Below are positions 45,960-55,089 of a stretch of DNA of 64,000 nucleotides, piece by piece. The translations under genes and the position numbers were made by a program. The DNA is from Mariniblastus sp. (GTDB lineage Bacteria; Planctomycetota; Planctomycetia; Pirellulales; Pirellulaceae). The stretch's first letter is position 1. Each line of letters opens with the position of its first letter. The stretch is taken from NCBI GenBank assembly GCA_022447605.1, contig JAKVBG010000006.1, positions 1 through 64,000 of the forward strand. Direction: 5' to 3'. The notes beneath the pieces are model-generated. The model saw nothing but the letters and a program-made list of their open reading frames with translations. It did no database searches and was not told the DNA's origin.

Positions 45960-48215
45960 TCAATCCTGCTTCAGGGCCTCTTCGTCCGCTTTGACGCGTT
46001 TGCGATACGCTTCAGCGTGGTCCGTGACCTGTTTTTCGGCCGCCAGGATCTGCTCGTTGGCCTGGTCGACCTTTTTCTGAGCCTCGTCCACGACCTTGTT
46101 CAACCGGTCAACCTCAACGCTCGCCTGTTCAAAATCACTCTCACTTTGAGTCAATTTTTTCAGGTACGGCTCGGCCCTTTCCGATTCCGGCGTCAACAGC
46201 TGGACAATATTGATCAAGCGAGTTTGATCTGCCTTGATTTCGGTCCTCACCTTCTCGGCATCACTGACTGTTTTCTGGGCCGCTGACAATTCGGCTTCGA
46301 CCATCTTCCAGGCATCCGTTCGATCCTCGACCACCTGTTCCAACTGTTTCTGCTCGGCCTTGAATTCTCTGTCACGCTGGAAAAAACCGGTCATGACCTC
46401 CAGGAATCTCGGTTCCAGTTCGACATCGTTTTTCTTCCAACTGGCAATTGTCTTTTCAGGAATCTCCATAACCGACAACTGGGAACGTTCGGCCTCGACC
46501 TCGGAAAAGACAATTTCAACTTCCTCTTTCGCCTGGCATGACAGTTCATAAACAGCCAGGCGACCGTCCATTCGAGACGGCTCGGGGGAATACTTCGGCT
46601 TGGAAACAGGAACCCGCAGCAGGAAGTCTCGTGGCAGCGAATCCTCATTCACCAGGGTGTACTGAGTCTTCGTCGTCGTGGTATGCACGACATTCACCTG
46701 TCCATCCTTTCTCAGGCTGACACCCGTCACCCGGGTCTCGGCCGGCAAATCCTTCTTCTTGAGGTTGACTGACAGATCGTCACCATAGACCAACTCCGAT
46801 ATCTGGCCGACCTCGATCCGTTCGAGAACGCCATCGCCCAGGAAATCGCCTTCGCTGTAAATCGAAACCGGGCCTGGGATGAGCGGCGTTGCCACATCAT
46901 TGCGAATCGTGGCAATCAACTGGGCTGTGTTGCTGGGCAGGGTAAACATACTGTACAGATTGACCGGTAGTGATTCGGACAGAACCGGAACCATCGCACT
47001 GCGCCCCGCGCCGAGCGTGACCGGATCCTTGATCTGGAACCGGACCATCTTGTTGGATCGATCCGTGTTGGCACTGGCGCGAAACCCGGATTGAATATCC
47101 ATTTTGTTTGGACGGCCACCCGAGAAGGGTCCACCGGCGCCCGTGCCACCGCCACCCATACCACCAAAACTCCCACCCATACCGCCACCGGCCAGCAGGC
47201 CGCTCTGATCCGAGCCACTCAACCGGGCCGGAGGATCAAACCCAAAATACTGCGGTACCAGGGCCTTGTCGGCGGGGATATCAAAGATCGCCAGGCTGAT
47301 CGAGGAACGCTCGGCCAGAACCGGGGCAAACAGTTCGACGTGGAATGACTGGGGACGACCGCTCCGCAAATCGAGTTCAATCTTTTCCCAGTCGACCCCG
47401 GTTACGTTATCAATATGAGCCCAACCCTGCATGACCGACTGTTCTGGTTTCAAATCCAACCGGTACGTCATCCGCCAGATTGGAGCATCCACATTGTAGG
47501 AAAAAGCAACATCCCGCGCATTTTCTCCCTCGAACAGCAGCTCAATGGTTTTGGCGTCAGCCACCCGCGACTTGCTGAGGCCCGCCATCGCCAATTTGAA
47601 ATCTTCCTTCAGTTTTTCATCGTCGAACTGGATCGAAGCGAAATCGTTGACCGGGACAGAAAAGAAACCGTCATCGTTCGTGATCGTCACGGTTTCCACA
47701 AAGTCATTGCCCGATTGCCGGTTTTCAACACTCAGGACGTTACCCTCTAGCAGGTTCCCTTCCTTCGTCTTGATGGTAACCGCTTCACCGCGATATTTTT
47801 GTAACGTCTGGGCCAGCGTCATGGCCGGCCCCAGTTTTTCGGCCGCCACGTCCTGGTTGTCCGGGGCCGGTTTGTATTCAACAGCGCGAACCAAACCTCC
47901 GCCCTTATCCTCAAAAACAAGGCTCTTCAGCACATCGTCGATGTCGTGCAGGCTGAAATTCATGCCGACCCGCTGGTTATCGGTCACGCTCCCTTCATGA
48001 ATGAACTGGGACAGGCCCGAGTTGTACATGATGATACGGGTCACCGGCGGGGGATCCGCTTCGACAAACTTGTCTTTCACCTCCTCAGCGGGGGGAGCAT
48101 CCGGCTTCTCCTGTTGGCCAAACGTGACCGGACAAGCTGTCGACAAAACCAACAAACAGGTTAAAACCAAAAGGGGCCAGGCGTAGAATACGCGTAGAAG
48201 TGGGGCTACGGTCAT
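45960..48215 (-). CDS. Exported DUF4139-like protein with Gly-rich insert and coiled-coil C-terminus
   Basis: A protein of about 751 residues. A signal peptide (possibly a lipobox at L-S-T-A-C, about residues 23-27) is followed by a beta-rich region whose middle part, with Y-N-V-D-A-P-I-W-R-M-T-Y-R-L-D-L, resembles the DUF4139 domain of outer-membrane or surface proteins. A Gly/Met/Ser-rich stretch (about 345-372) interrupts the protein. The C-terminal 150 residues are a Glu/Lys/Gln-rich coiled coil. The ATG at 48215 is preferred; a TTG at 48260 starts the same frame but adds polar residues before the signal. It diverges from the STN-like gene, with only 116 bases between starts, so the two may share regulation. 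Function unknown. Confidence 0.72.
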   Translation of the reverse strand: MTVAPLLRVFYAWPLLVLTCLLVLSTACPVTFGQQEKPDAPPAEEVKDKFVEADPPPVTRIIMYNSGLSQFIHEGSVTDNQRVGMNFSLHDIDDVLKSLVFEDKGGGLVRAVEYKPAPDNQDVAAEKLGPAMTLAQTLQKYRGEAVTIKTKEGNLLEGNVLSVENRQSGNDFVETVTITNDDGFFSVPVNDFASIQFDDEKLKEDFKLAMAGLSKSRVADAKTIELLFEGENARDVAFSYNVDAPIWRMTYRLDLKPEQSVMQGWAHIDNVTGVDWEKIELDLRSGRPQSFHVELFAPVLAERSSISLAIFDIPADKALVPQYFGFDPPARLSGSDQSGLLAGGGMGGSFGGMGGGGTGAGGPFSGGRPNKMDIQSGFRASANTDRSNKMVRFQIKDPVTLGAGRSAMVPVLSESLPVNLYSMFTLPSNTAQLIATIRNDVATPLIPGPVSIYSEGDFLGDGVLERIEVGQISELVYGDDLSVNLKKKDLPAETRVTGVSLRKDGQVNVVHTTTTKTQYTLVNEDSLPRDFLLRVPVSKPKYSPEPSRMDGRLAVYELSCQAKEEVEIVFSEVEAERSQLSVMEIPEKTIASWKKNDVELEPRFLEVMTGFFQRDREFKAEQKQLEQVVEDRTDAWKMVEAELSAAQKTVSDAEKVRTEIKADQTRLINIVQLLTPESERAEPYLKKLTQSESDFEQASVEVDRLNKVVDEAQKKVDQANEQILAAEKQVTDHAEAYRKRVKADEEALKQD

Positions 48216-48331
48216 AAAATTTGTCTCGCAGTTATTGCCCCCGCCGGACGGTGACAGCAATTAAGATTTGTCATCCGCCGCGTCTCGATCTATAATAGGC
48301 ACGGGGCGCGGCTATTTCAAGAAGAATTCTG

Positions 48332-49195
48332 ATGCTAAATTCCTTTCTAAATTCCGCACGCTTGCGTGGATGTGCCCTCGGCCTGGTCCTTGTTCTTTTA
48401 CCCGGCCTGGCAACGGCACAGTCCCGAGTCATTTCTGCAGACCCTTCCGACACTGGAGCAGGAGGTCCCGGCTCCCGTACGATCCAATTTGGCGCCTCGC
48501 GCGTAGATAGCGAGGCGCCCACGCTATCCTCGATTTCGCCAAACGACAGAAGCCTGGAACAAATTCTGAACCTGCCATTCGATGAGGAATACTATGAAGT
48601 TCCGTTTATCGAAGTCATGAACAAACTGCAGGATGATTATCAGCTCAATATGATTCTCGACCAAACAGCCGAGGATGATTCGCTGACCGCAGATGACCCG
48701 ATCACCTTCAAGGCGACTGGCATCCGCCTGAAAAATGCCTTGCGTTTGATGCTCAAGGAAAAAAACGCGACATTTATTATCGGTAATGAGACGCTGCAAA
48801 TCATCTCTCTGGATGTCGCCAACGACCCGGACTACTTTGTCAGTGAGTTCTACCCGATTGAATCTCTCTCTTACGGGAACTACGCAGATCTGGTGGCGGA
48901 CATCCAGGCATCGGTCAACCCCGAGGGTTGGTATGACACCAACGGCGATGCACACATCAGTTACCTGTCGGTCAACGGGCGTCCTTCGCTCAGTCTCTAC
49001 GCGCCTTACGCGACTCACCAACAACTGCAGGAATACCTGGCAAATATCCGGCGAATCTCCCCGGCAGCGGTAGGACGCCAATTGGTTACCTCCCAGGTCA
49101 TTCAACTGCCATCAAGCCAGCCCAAGCGGGAACCCAAAAAGAAGAAAAAAGGGTACGGCATTGGCGGTTTTGGTGGTGGGGGTGGCGTTTTCTAG
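48332..49195 (+). CDS. Secreted protein with STN-like domain and Gly-rich tail
   Basis: A 287-residue protein. The signal peptide (about 1-30, cleavage near L-A-T-A-Q-S) is followed by an unstructured segment and a domain at about 85-155. In that domain the order V-P-F-I-E-V-M-N-K-L, L-N-M-I-L-D, I-T-F-K-A-T-G-I-R-L-K-N-A-L-R-L-M-L and L-Q-I-I-S resembles the secretin/TonB short N-terminal domain. The C-terminus is P-K-R-E-P-K-K-K-K-K then Gly-rich. Many planctomycete proteins carry this domain without a secretin pore. It diverges from a DUF4139-like gene whose product is also Gly-rich. Function unknown. Confidence 0.7.
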   Translation: MLNSFLNSARLRGCALGLVLVLLPGLATAQSRVISADPSDTGAGGPGSRTIQFGASRVDSEAPTLSSISPNDRSLEQILNLPFDEEYYEVPFIEVMNKLQDDYQLNMILDQTAEDDSLTADDPITFKATGIRLKNALRLMLKEKNATFIIGNETLQIISLDVANDPDYFVSEFYPIESLSYGNYADLVADIQASVNPEGWYDTNGDAHISYLSVNGRPSLSLYAPYATHQQLQEYLANIRRISPAAVGRQLVTSQVIQLPSSQPKREPKKKKKGYGIGGFGGGGGVF

Positions 49196-49309
49196 CGATC
49201 CGCCAAGGTCAATCATCACGATCGGTTTTCGGCCAGCATGAGCGGGCGAAACAGCCAGAGACAGGCAGCTGGCCGCTCAAACGGAGCGCGTGAATCCAAG
49301 AATCCGCGC

Positions 49310-49341
49310 AAAAAAAAGGCGGCTGGTCAAACCAGCCGCCT
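49310..49341 (-). terminator. Rho-independent terminator of the DUF1559 gene
   Basis: A perfect 11-bp GC-rich stem (49317-49327 with 49331-49341) with a three-base loop is followed on the minus strand by a run of T (A49310-A49317 on the plus strand). It lies 93 bases after the DUF1559 stop codon. It lacks a T run on the plus-strand side, so it serves the minus-strand gene. Confidence 0.88.
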
Positions 49342-49433
49342 GGAATTCGAGTTTGGAGTGTTGTCGGTGTTGCGGTCACCGGTCTTTATTACGCAGACCC
49401 TGCCACAACGGTTCGATCAATTCTCAAAAAAAA

Positions 49434-50381
49434 TCAATCCTCGATCGAGACAATTTCCCGGCCCGCACGGGTACCCAGAGCCTGAAAAACAGATTCATCG
49501 ATCGATTCCCTCACAAAATGAACCGATCCATCACCCAACAGGGTGTTGATCCCAGCCGGATGATAACTGCTGAAATTTTCAAAATGCGGGTGATCACAAT
49601 TGGGTGCGTGATCGGCCGTACCGACGATTCGGGCAATGGGCTCAGGGACATGGCCCAGTGCGCCAACCCAGCTCACAACTCCTAAATCGTTACGCCGTTC
49701 GCCAACGATAATCGTATTGCTCTGCCCATCAATAAAGTCTCTCAACTTCGTTGAACGGTTTTCACGAAAGAACGTGCCATTGCCAGGCACCCCATCTTCG
49801 ACCAGATCATGAATATCGTTACTGCCAAAGACCCCTGAATAATTACTTCGGCTCACAAGAAATGGCCCCTCGTGAGAGTGGTCATCGTCATGCGGTGGTG
49901 CCAGGAAGCTTCCACGGTCACCTCCATGATCATCATCATCGTGATCATGACCTGCAACAGGAGTATTCAGGTCGACGATCTGATCTCCTGGATCTGAAGG
50001 ACACATGTAGAAAGGGAGTACCGTCTGAACCAAAATATCGTTATCGCAAACGTCGTTGTGGTCATCAATCGGCTCGTTGAAATTCAACTGGTCATTCAAA
50101 TTGGACGCTTCCAGGTACGGCAAAATCAATGCCGACCACCCCCAACCCGTATCCCCAATCGGCGACCCGTTATCGGTCAACCATCCAGGTGGAAATTCTT
50201 CCGACGCGCCTTCGTAATTGAGCAAAGCCAAACCGATTTGCTTCATATTGTTCATGCAAGATGTTCTTCGCGCCGCTTCACGCACCATCTGCACAGCTGG
50301 CAACAACATCCCGATCAAAATACCGATGATGGCAATCACAACCAATAGTTCTACCAGCGTAAAAGCTTTTCGACTTCTCAT
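49434..50381 (-). CDS. DUF1559 pilin-like protein with His/Asp-rich insert
   Basis: A 315-residue protein. It has the type IV pilin-like prepilin signal (K-A-F-T-L-V-E-L-L-V-V-I-A, processing before F7) and the DUF1559/SBP_bac_10 domain with the family-defining H-x9-D-G motif near the C-terminus (Y-H-P-A-G...G-D-G-S-V). An inserted loop at about 142-172 is unusually rich in His and Asp (runs such as G-H-D-H-D-D-D-D-H and H-D-D-D-H-S-H-E). Most DUF1559 proteins, which occur in tens to hundreds per planctomycete genome, lack such a stretch, so metal binding is likely. A very A+T-rich leader precedes the start. The next gene upstream on the same strand encodes a small His-rich secreted protein. 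Confidence 0.88.
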   Translation of the reverse strand: MRSRKAFTLVELLVVIAIIGILIGMLLPAVQMVREAARRTSCMNNMKQIGLALLNYEGASEEFPPGWLTDNGSPIGDTGWGWSALILPYLEASNLNDQLNFNEPIDDHNDVCDNDILVQTVLPFYMCPSDPGDQIVDLNTPVAGHDHDDDDHGGDRGSFLAPPHDDDHSHEGPFLVSRSNYSGVFGSNDIHDLVEDGVPGNGTFFRENRSTKLRDFIDGQSNTIIVGERRNDLGVVSWVGALGHVPEPIARIVGTADHAPNCDHPHFENFSSYHPAGINTLLGDGSVHFVRESIDESVFQALGTRAGREIVSIED

Positions 50382-50665
50382 GATTTTCTCTCTTTATAAA
50401 AAATATGTATTAAAGAAAAAACATTTTATTAATTCGGCAATCAACAGAAATTCGGAGCAATTCATCAGGCAGTGGCTTGATCGACCGCTCTGAAAAAAAT
50501 GGCTCGCAATGCTTCCCAACAGGGATGCAAATTCAACACGACCGACAAGCCTCAAATTGCATTGAGTGCCTGAAGAAAGACTGGGCGATACACCGATCTC
50601 GGTGCTGGCCAAAAGACTTGAAAGAAGAATCAAACCTAAAAGCTATCTGCCCATCATCTGCCTGA

Positions 50666-51130
50666 TCAGATTAAGAGAGAACAGGGCGGAGCACGTCCCT
50701 GATAGGCACGGAGGGTATCCATGGGAAACCAACAAGCCTTCCGCATCCGAAAGGTTTGAGAGTTCTCCAACGATTCCATGTTCACAGGTGACGCATCCAG
50801 ATTTCCTGCATCCGCCAGGAGTTGGCAATCCACACAAAAATCCGAATCATGTTCCGGCAGAAACGGAATCTCATGCTCGCTTGTGGTTGCTGGGTCTGCC
50901 ACATGAGAATGGCCTACCGAATCACCGAAATGCGAGTGAAAGTGGAAGTGTACCGCAGAATGCCCAGTACCGGCGTGCATACCGCCAGCCTGGGTCGGAC
51001 CGTGCGTGTGCGCGACCGATGACAGCATACCGCATGCGATGACAGACAGAGCTGTCAGCCAAGTTCCAAATTTTTGCAGACCAAGACGCATCGTCAAAGA
51101 ACAACGAAAATTAAGGGCATAAGGACTCAT
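50666..51130 (-). CDS. Small His-rich secreted protein, probable metal binder
   Basis: A 154-residue protein with a signal-like segment (about 20-40). A central region follows with many His residues (A-H-T-H-G, V-H-F-H-F-H-S-H-F, G-H-S-H), then D-S-D-F-C-V-D-C and a C-terminal G-R-A-P-P. The order, His cluster then C-x-x-C then R-A-P-P, is reminiscent of small DUF2946-like proteins found near metal transporters, but that resemblance is weak. An internal ATG at residue 14 could be the true start and would give a cleaner signal peptide. A promoter whose predicted transcription start coincides with the first ATG lies directly upstream, suggesting a leaderless mRNA. The DUF1559 gene with a His/Asp-rich insert follows 284 bases downstream on the same strand. 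Confidence 0.65.
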   Translation of the reverse strand: MSPYALNFRCSLTMRLGLQKFGTWLTALSVIACGMLSSVAHTHGPTQAGGMHAGTGHSAVHFHFHSHFGDSVGHSHVADPATTSEHEIPFLPEHDSDFCVDCQLLADAGNLDASPVNMESLENSQTFRMRKACWFPMDTLRAYQGRAPPCSLLI

Positions 51131-51136
51131 TGCTTA

Positions 51137-51164
51137 AGTCTATTTGCTGAAACGAATCTGTCAA
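51137..51164 (-). promoter_or_regulatory. Promoter of the His-rich gene, apparently leaderless
   Basis: On the minus strand TTGACA (51164-51159) is followed after 16 bases by TAGACT (51142-51137). Transcription would start near 51130, the first base of the ATG. The -35 box lies inside an inverted repeat, GAATC-N9-GATTC (51154-51172), a plausible operator. Confidence 0.5.
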
Positions 51165-51311
51165 AACGATTCAACACGGCTGGAAACTGAAGTAGACCGC
51201 AATTCGGCGCCGTTTGCCCCATAATTTTCAGGAAATGGACCAAATCCGTCCGAAACCGTCAGAGAGCATCGCCGTCTCCGAAATTCTTCGTGCGCGACAG
51301 TTAGCGAGTTC

Positions 51312-51337
51312 ACAATCGTACAATCCGCACAATCCGC
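51312..51337. repeat. Near-tandem 8-9-base direct repeats
   Basis: ACAATCGT, ACAATCCGC and ACAATCCGC lie head to tail. They are upstream of the His-rich gene promoter and just beyond the stop of the helicase gene. They might be regulator-binding sites; the repeat is short enough to be chance. Confidence 0.4.
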
Positions 51338-51367
51338 ACGTCTTACGAACTGCATATCACGATTGAG

Positions 51368-54211
51368 TTAGCGGAAGAACTCTTTCGTTTCCGCGTTTTG
51401 GGGGAGCAACAACCCTTGTTCGGCCGCTTCCAACAGGAAGTCATGGCCTTCACCGCGCTGGGTATAAATCAGCTCACCCGGGCTGACCATCCGGTTCCAG
51501 TACTTCTTGAAGATCTCCGCCTGCTCCCGGTTCTTCGCCAACGCACTGGGCACCGCATGCAACATCACCAGGTCGCGTTGGCTGTCGATATGCTCGTACT
51601 GTTCGGTGAAATATTTCTTGAACAGGGAAGGCAGGAAAGTGGCAAACCAGGGGTGGCGAGTCCGAATTGAGAATTCCCTCATATCCACAAATCGCTCGAT
51701 CACGTAACGGGCATGGAGAGCAGGTGAAAAGACTTCACTCAAGGCCTCGGTAAACAGATTTCGTTCCTCCTCGCCCGCTTGCTCGAGAAAGACGCGCACG
51801 TAACCACCCGCCTGCTCTCCCACGTACAGGTGTTTTAGCAAAACGGCACTCGCACCCCACTCAATCAAGCCGGCATCACGCAAAGCAATGACAATCACCT
51901 CGGAAATCTTCTGAGTCAGCGATTCTGCTGTCCAGCCCGTCGTATCAGTGGAAAAGGGTGGAAAACCAAGACCCTGGGGATCCGATCTACCCAGCCCGAT
52001 CGAAACCGACTTGTCCGCGATCCCCTGGAACGGTTGGCCGATCCCCCACAGCTCGTAGTTCTTGGGGCGCTCTCCCGCCCGGTCAAGCATTTCCTCGGAG
52101 ATCACCGAAGCGACCCGCTCCACACCCCGTGGTTTGATTTCCGTAAAAGCCGGATGGACATGGGCCACCCCTTTCTCAATCTTGCCATCATCGGTCACCC
52201 CGTAGATGCGGCTATGTTTTTTGCAGAAACGACGGTAATCCGTCAGCCCCTTGAGGAACTCCGGCGCCAGGCAAACCACATCCCAATTGTTGGCAATCTT
52301 GCGAGGAACGTCCGAGTCGAGCCGGATCGATCGGCCCCGCAACTGGTTGACACTCATGGAGGTTGTGACCGACGTTAAATCGACCAGCACATTGATCTTG
52401 TTGGCGTCCCAACCCTCCCCCAATAAACCTCGAGTGCCGACCAGGCACTTGGTAAATCCCGCCTGGAAGAACTCGGTGACCAATTCGATGTAGACGCGGG
52501 GTACCCAGTCAGGGCCCTTGGCTTTCAGCAATTGATATCCATGCTGAGACTTCCAGGCCAATTCGACTTCACAATCGTTCTGCTGCAACCAGTCAGCGGC
52601 AAACTGGTGAAAGACCAGACAGAGATCATCATCCACCAGGACGGTCGAACCGGTGACCAGCACCGGGTTCAAGCGGTCCGTCACTTCGTCTTCCAGCAGT
52701 GTCCGAAAAGCGGCAACGGCGCCACCCGCTTCGTCATCCAGGACATGGCTGACTTCGGGCTCGACGGCCGAAGTCTTCTCGTAGTCGCACACAACCACGG
52801 CCCGAATCGTATCGGCCAGTAATTCCTGCTCGCGTTTCAGGATCGGCAGCAGCGCTCGCGCCTTGCTCTTGGAATAGGCCAGGACACGGTTGACCGGGGA
52901 AGCGCATTTCTGGTTGCCGGTCTCCGTAATCTGCGCGCCGAGCAGCCGCAGATGTTTTTTGACCCGCTCGGCCAACGCCAGGCAGGCGGCGTTCTGGGTC
53001 CGCATCAAGTAGAGGCGAACATACGGATCGATGACCGGGATACAATAAGCGAGCAGGTCCTCGGATTCATCGATTTGCTCCTGGGGCACGTCCCGCACTT
53101 CCGCCGGCAGCGGTCGATCGTATTTTTTCAGCAGGATACGGGCTGCCCGGGAAAACGCCGGAAAACGTTTCTCATACTCACCCCAGCTGCGGGCCCGTCG
53201 CTTCTTCAGGGGCAATTCCATCTTTTCCAGTGTCTCGTATACCCAGTCGTTCAGGGCGATCCGGTCCTCTCCCTCGGGAACATGCTGTAGCTGGTCCAAC
53301 AGTTCCTCCATATGCCGGCTGGTATTGGAAATGAAATCGAGTTCATCCTCACTGGGACGGACAAAATAACAGAGGTCCTTGTAGGGGGACAAAAATCCAT
53401 CCTTCACCACGGCCGGCACCGGGACGTCGTAATCGATCCGACCCAGCAGCGATTCGTAGATTTCCCAATCCTGGAAATCGGCTTCCTCCGGGTCCGGGGG
53501 GGTCGCCGTCAGTCCCAAGACGACCGGCCGGTCCAGGAATTCATCGATCGCGTTCAGGATCCTTCCCCAATGACCAACGAGGTGGTGGCATTCATCCAGG
53601 ATGACCAGGCGGACACCGCAGGCTCTCAGGTGATTCAGATTTTCCAGCGAACTGGCATGCAGCACGGACAGCGCATCATTTCCTCGCGTGATCTCTTCCC
53701 GGATCTTCTTGCTGTAATACGCCAAGCGTTCCTGAAAATAGTCCGAGTTGTGTTGCTGAATATCCTCAATCCAGACGGCGGCCTCTGCCTGGCTGGAGGC
53801 CTTTCCCTTGTTCAACAGGGTATCCTTCCACAACTGAATCGCCTGGTCAGCCAGGTTATCCTGGCCCCGCGCCGGCATCGTCAAGGCCTGGTAGGTCAAC
53901 GAGGTCAACAGGGCGGGCGCCTTCGGATCTGCCGACAGATCCGACTCCGGAATCGGCTTTCCTTCCAACTCGAACAGATCGGTCCGCGCCAGCCATTGGG
54001 ACTGGATGGCCGAGTTGGGGCTGAGCACGACCGCAGGGCAGCGGTAAAGCTGGGCCCATAGGTAAAGGCCCGTCACCGTCTTGCCCGAACCGGGTGGTGC
54101 GTTGATGTACAATTTCTTCTGCTGGTCCCGGACGTGCTGTTGGGCCACCGCCAACACTTCCTGTTGGCTGGGCCGCAACTCGCCGCGAAATTTGATATCA
54201 GGAAAATTCAT
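51368..54211 (-). CDS. Large SF2 DEAD/DEAH-box helicase of unknown role
   Basis: A 947-residue superfamily 2 helicase. Walker A is P-P-G-S-G-K-T (about 39-45), motif II is D-E-C-H (206-209), motif III is L-T-A-T-P-P (about 234-239), and motif VI is Q-L-R-G-R-S-I-R-L-D in the second RecA-like half. Between the two halves lies about 350 residues of mixed sequence. The C-terminal roughly 280 residues match no domain I recognise. The layout resembles type III restriction or defence helicases more than replication or repair enzymes, but no methylase or nuclease gene is adjacent. Upstream neighbours are a methyltransferase and a sulfatase on the same strand. RNA remodelling is an alternative. The starting ATG is the first in frame. 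Confidence 0.82.
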   Translation of the reverse strand: MNFPDIKFRGELRPSQQEVLAVAQQHVRDQQKKLYINAPPGSGKTVTGLYLWAQLYRCPAVVLSPNSAIQSQWLARTDLFELEGKPIPESDLSADPKAPALLTSLTYQALTMPARGQDNLADQAIQLWKDTLLNKGKASSQAEAAVWIEDIQQHNSDYFQERLAYYSKKIREEITRGNDALSVLHASSLENLNHLRACGVRLVILDECHHLVGHWGRILNAIDEFLDRPVVLGLTATPPDPEEADFQDWEIYESLLGRIDYDVPVPAVVKDGFLSPYKDLCYFVRPSEDELDFISNTSRHMEELLDQLQHVPEGEDRIALNDWVYETLEKMELPLKKRRARSWGEYEKRFPAFSRAARILLKKYDRPLPAEVRDVPQEQIDESEDLLAYCIPVIDPYVRLYLMRTQNAACLALAERVKKHLRLLGAQITETGNQKCASPVNRVLAYSKSKARALLPILKREQELLADTIRAVVVCDYEKTSAVEPEVSHVLDDEAGGAVAAFRTLLEDEVTDRLNPVLVTGSTVLVDDDLCLVFHQFAADWLQQNDCEVELAWKSQHGYQLLKAKGPDWVPRVYIELVTEFFQAGFTKCLVGTRGLLGEGWDANKINVLVDLTSVTTSMSVNQLRGRSIRLDSDVPRKIANNWDVVCLAPEFLKGLTDYRRFCKKHSRIYGVTDDGKIEKGVAHVHPAFTEIKPRGVERVASVISEEMLDRAGERPKNYELWGIGQPFQGIADKSVSIGLGRSDPQGLGFPPFSTDTTGWTAESLTQKISEVIVIALRDAGLIEWGASAVLLKHLYVGEQAGGYVRVFLEQAGEEERNLFTEALSEVFSPALHARYVIERFVDMREFSIRTRHPWFATFLPSLFKKYFTEQYEHIDSQRDLVMLHAVPSALAKNREQAEIFKKYWNRMVSPGELIYTQRGEGHDFLLEAAEQGLLLPQNAETKEFFR

Positions 54212-54309
54212 CGTCTCAATTCACGGATCTGGTGTTTTAGGGTCTGGTGTTTTATTGACTAAATTATCCTCAAATCGACACACGGACTGGTCCGGGCGCG
54301 CTGCGCACT

Positions 54310-55089
54310 TCAATCGCGCCGGGTCGCCCGGACTGCCAGGAACAGGTCGATGAACTGGCTCAACGGGTCGCCTGCCCCCCAGCGATCTTCAAACAGCCCG
54401 TCAATCTGGAAACCGACTTCGGTCAATCCACCCAGCATGTCGGACAAACGGTGTCCAAACCGAATCGGTCGCTGGTCGCCCAGGATCGTCTCGCGCTCTT
54501 CGGTCGACAGATCCAGATCCGAATAAGGGATCGGGTGGGCGACCTGGAAATCTCCTCGGCACGCCTTGATTTCATCAAACAGGAAATTGACCGGGTTGAT
54601 CAAGCCGGTCATCAAGCGACCCCCTGGTCGAAGCACCCGGTGACACTCCTGCCAAACGGGCAAGACGTCGGGGCAATAACAGACCGAGCAGGGATTGACG
54701 ATCGCATCGAACGACCCGGAGGCAAACGGGGAAAGATCCCGCATGTCACCCTGGACGGTCTGAATCGACAAGGACTCCCGTTCGGCCACCTGTTGATCCC
54801 GCTCCAGTTGTTCCCGACTCAAATCAAAAACGGTCACCTCGGCACCCGCCGCAGCCAACAGGGGTCCCTGCTGCCCGCCACCGCCGGCCAGACAAAGGAT
54901 CTTTTTTCCCGCCACCAGATCCAGCCAACCGGGGGGAATCGCCTGTTGAGCCGTGACATGAATCCGCAGCTGGCCCGAGCGGGCCTGGGCAACCTGTTCC
55001 GCATCAACGACCGGGAACCAGTCCCGCTCGGATCGGGCGATCGCGTCCCACAGCGATTCATTCTGCTGAATGGCATCCGGTTTGGACAT
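54310..55089 (-). CDS. Class I SAM-dependent methyltransferase
   Basis: A 259-residue Methyltransf_11-type enzyme. Motif I is I-L-C-L-A-G-G-G-G-Q-Q-G (about 69-80), the acidic residue after strand 2 is in V-T-V-F-D-L-S, motif post-I is V-Q-G-D-M-R-D-L, and motif IV is F-D-A-I-V-N-P. The protein transfers a methyl group from S-adenosylmethionine; the substrate is unknown. It shows no DNA-methylase catalytic motif (N-P-P-Y or P-C), so pairing with the adjacent helicase as a restriction system is not supported. It lies 98 bases upstream of the helicase gene and 72 bases downstream of the sulfatase gene, all on the minus strand. Confidence 0.86.
   Translation of the reverse strand: MSKPDAIQQNESLWDAIARSERDWFPVVDAEQVAQARSGQLRIHVTAQQAIPPGWLDLVAGKKILCLAGGGGQQGPLLAAAGAEVTVFDLSREQLERDQQVAERESLSIQTVQGDMRDLSPFASGSFDAIVNPCSVCYCPDVLPVWQECHRVLRPGGRLMTGLINPVNFLFDEIKACRGDFQVAHPIPYSDLDLSTEERETILGDQRPIRFGHRLSDMLGGLTEVGFQIDGLFEDRWGAGDPLSQFIDLFLAVRATRRD

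Noticed and set aside
51368..55089. Helicase plus methyltransferase as a restriction-modification system
   Set aside because: The methyltransferase has no DNA-methylase catalytic motif, there is no nuclease domain, and the genes look independently spaced.
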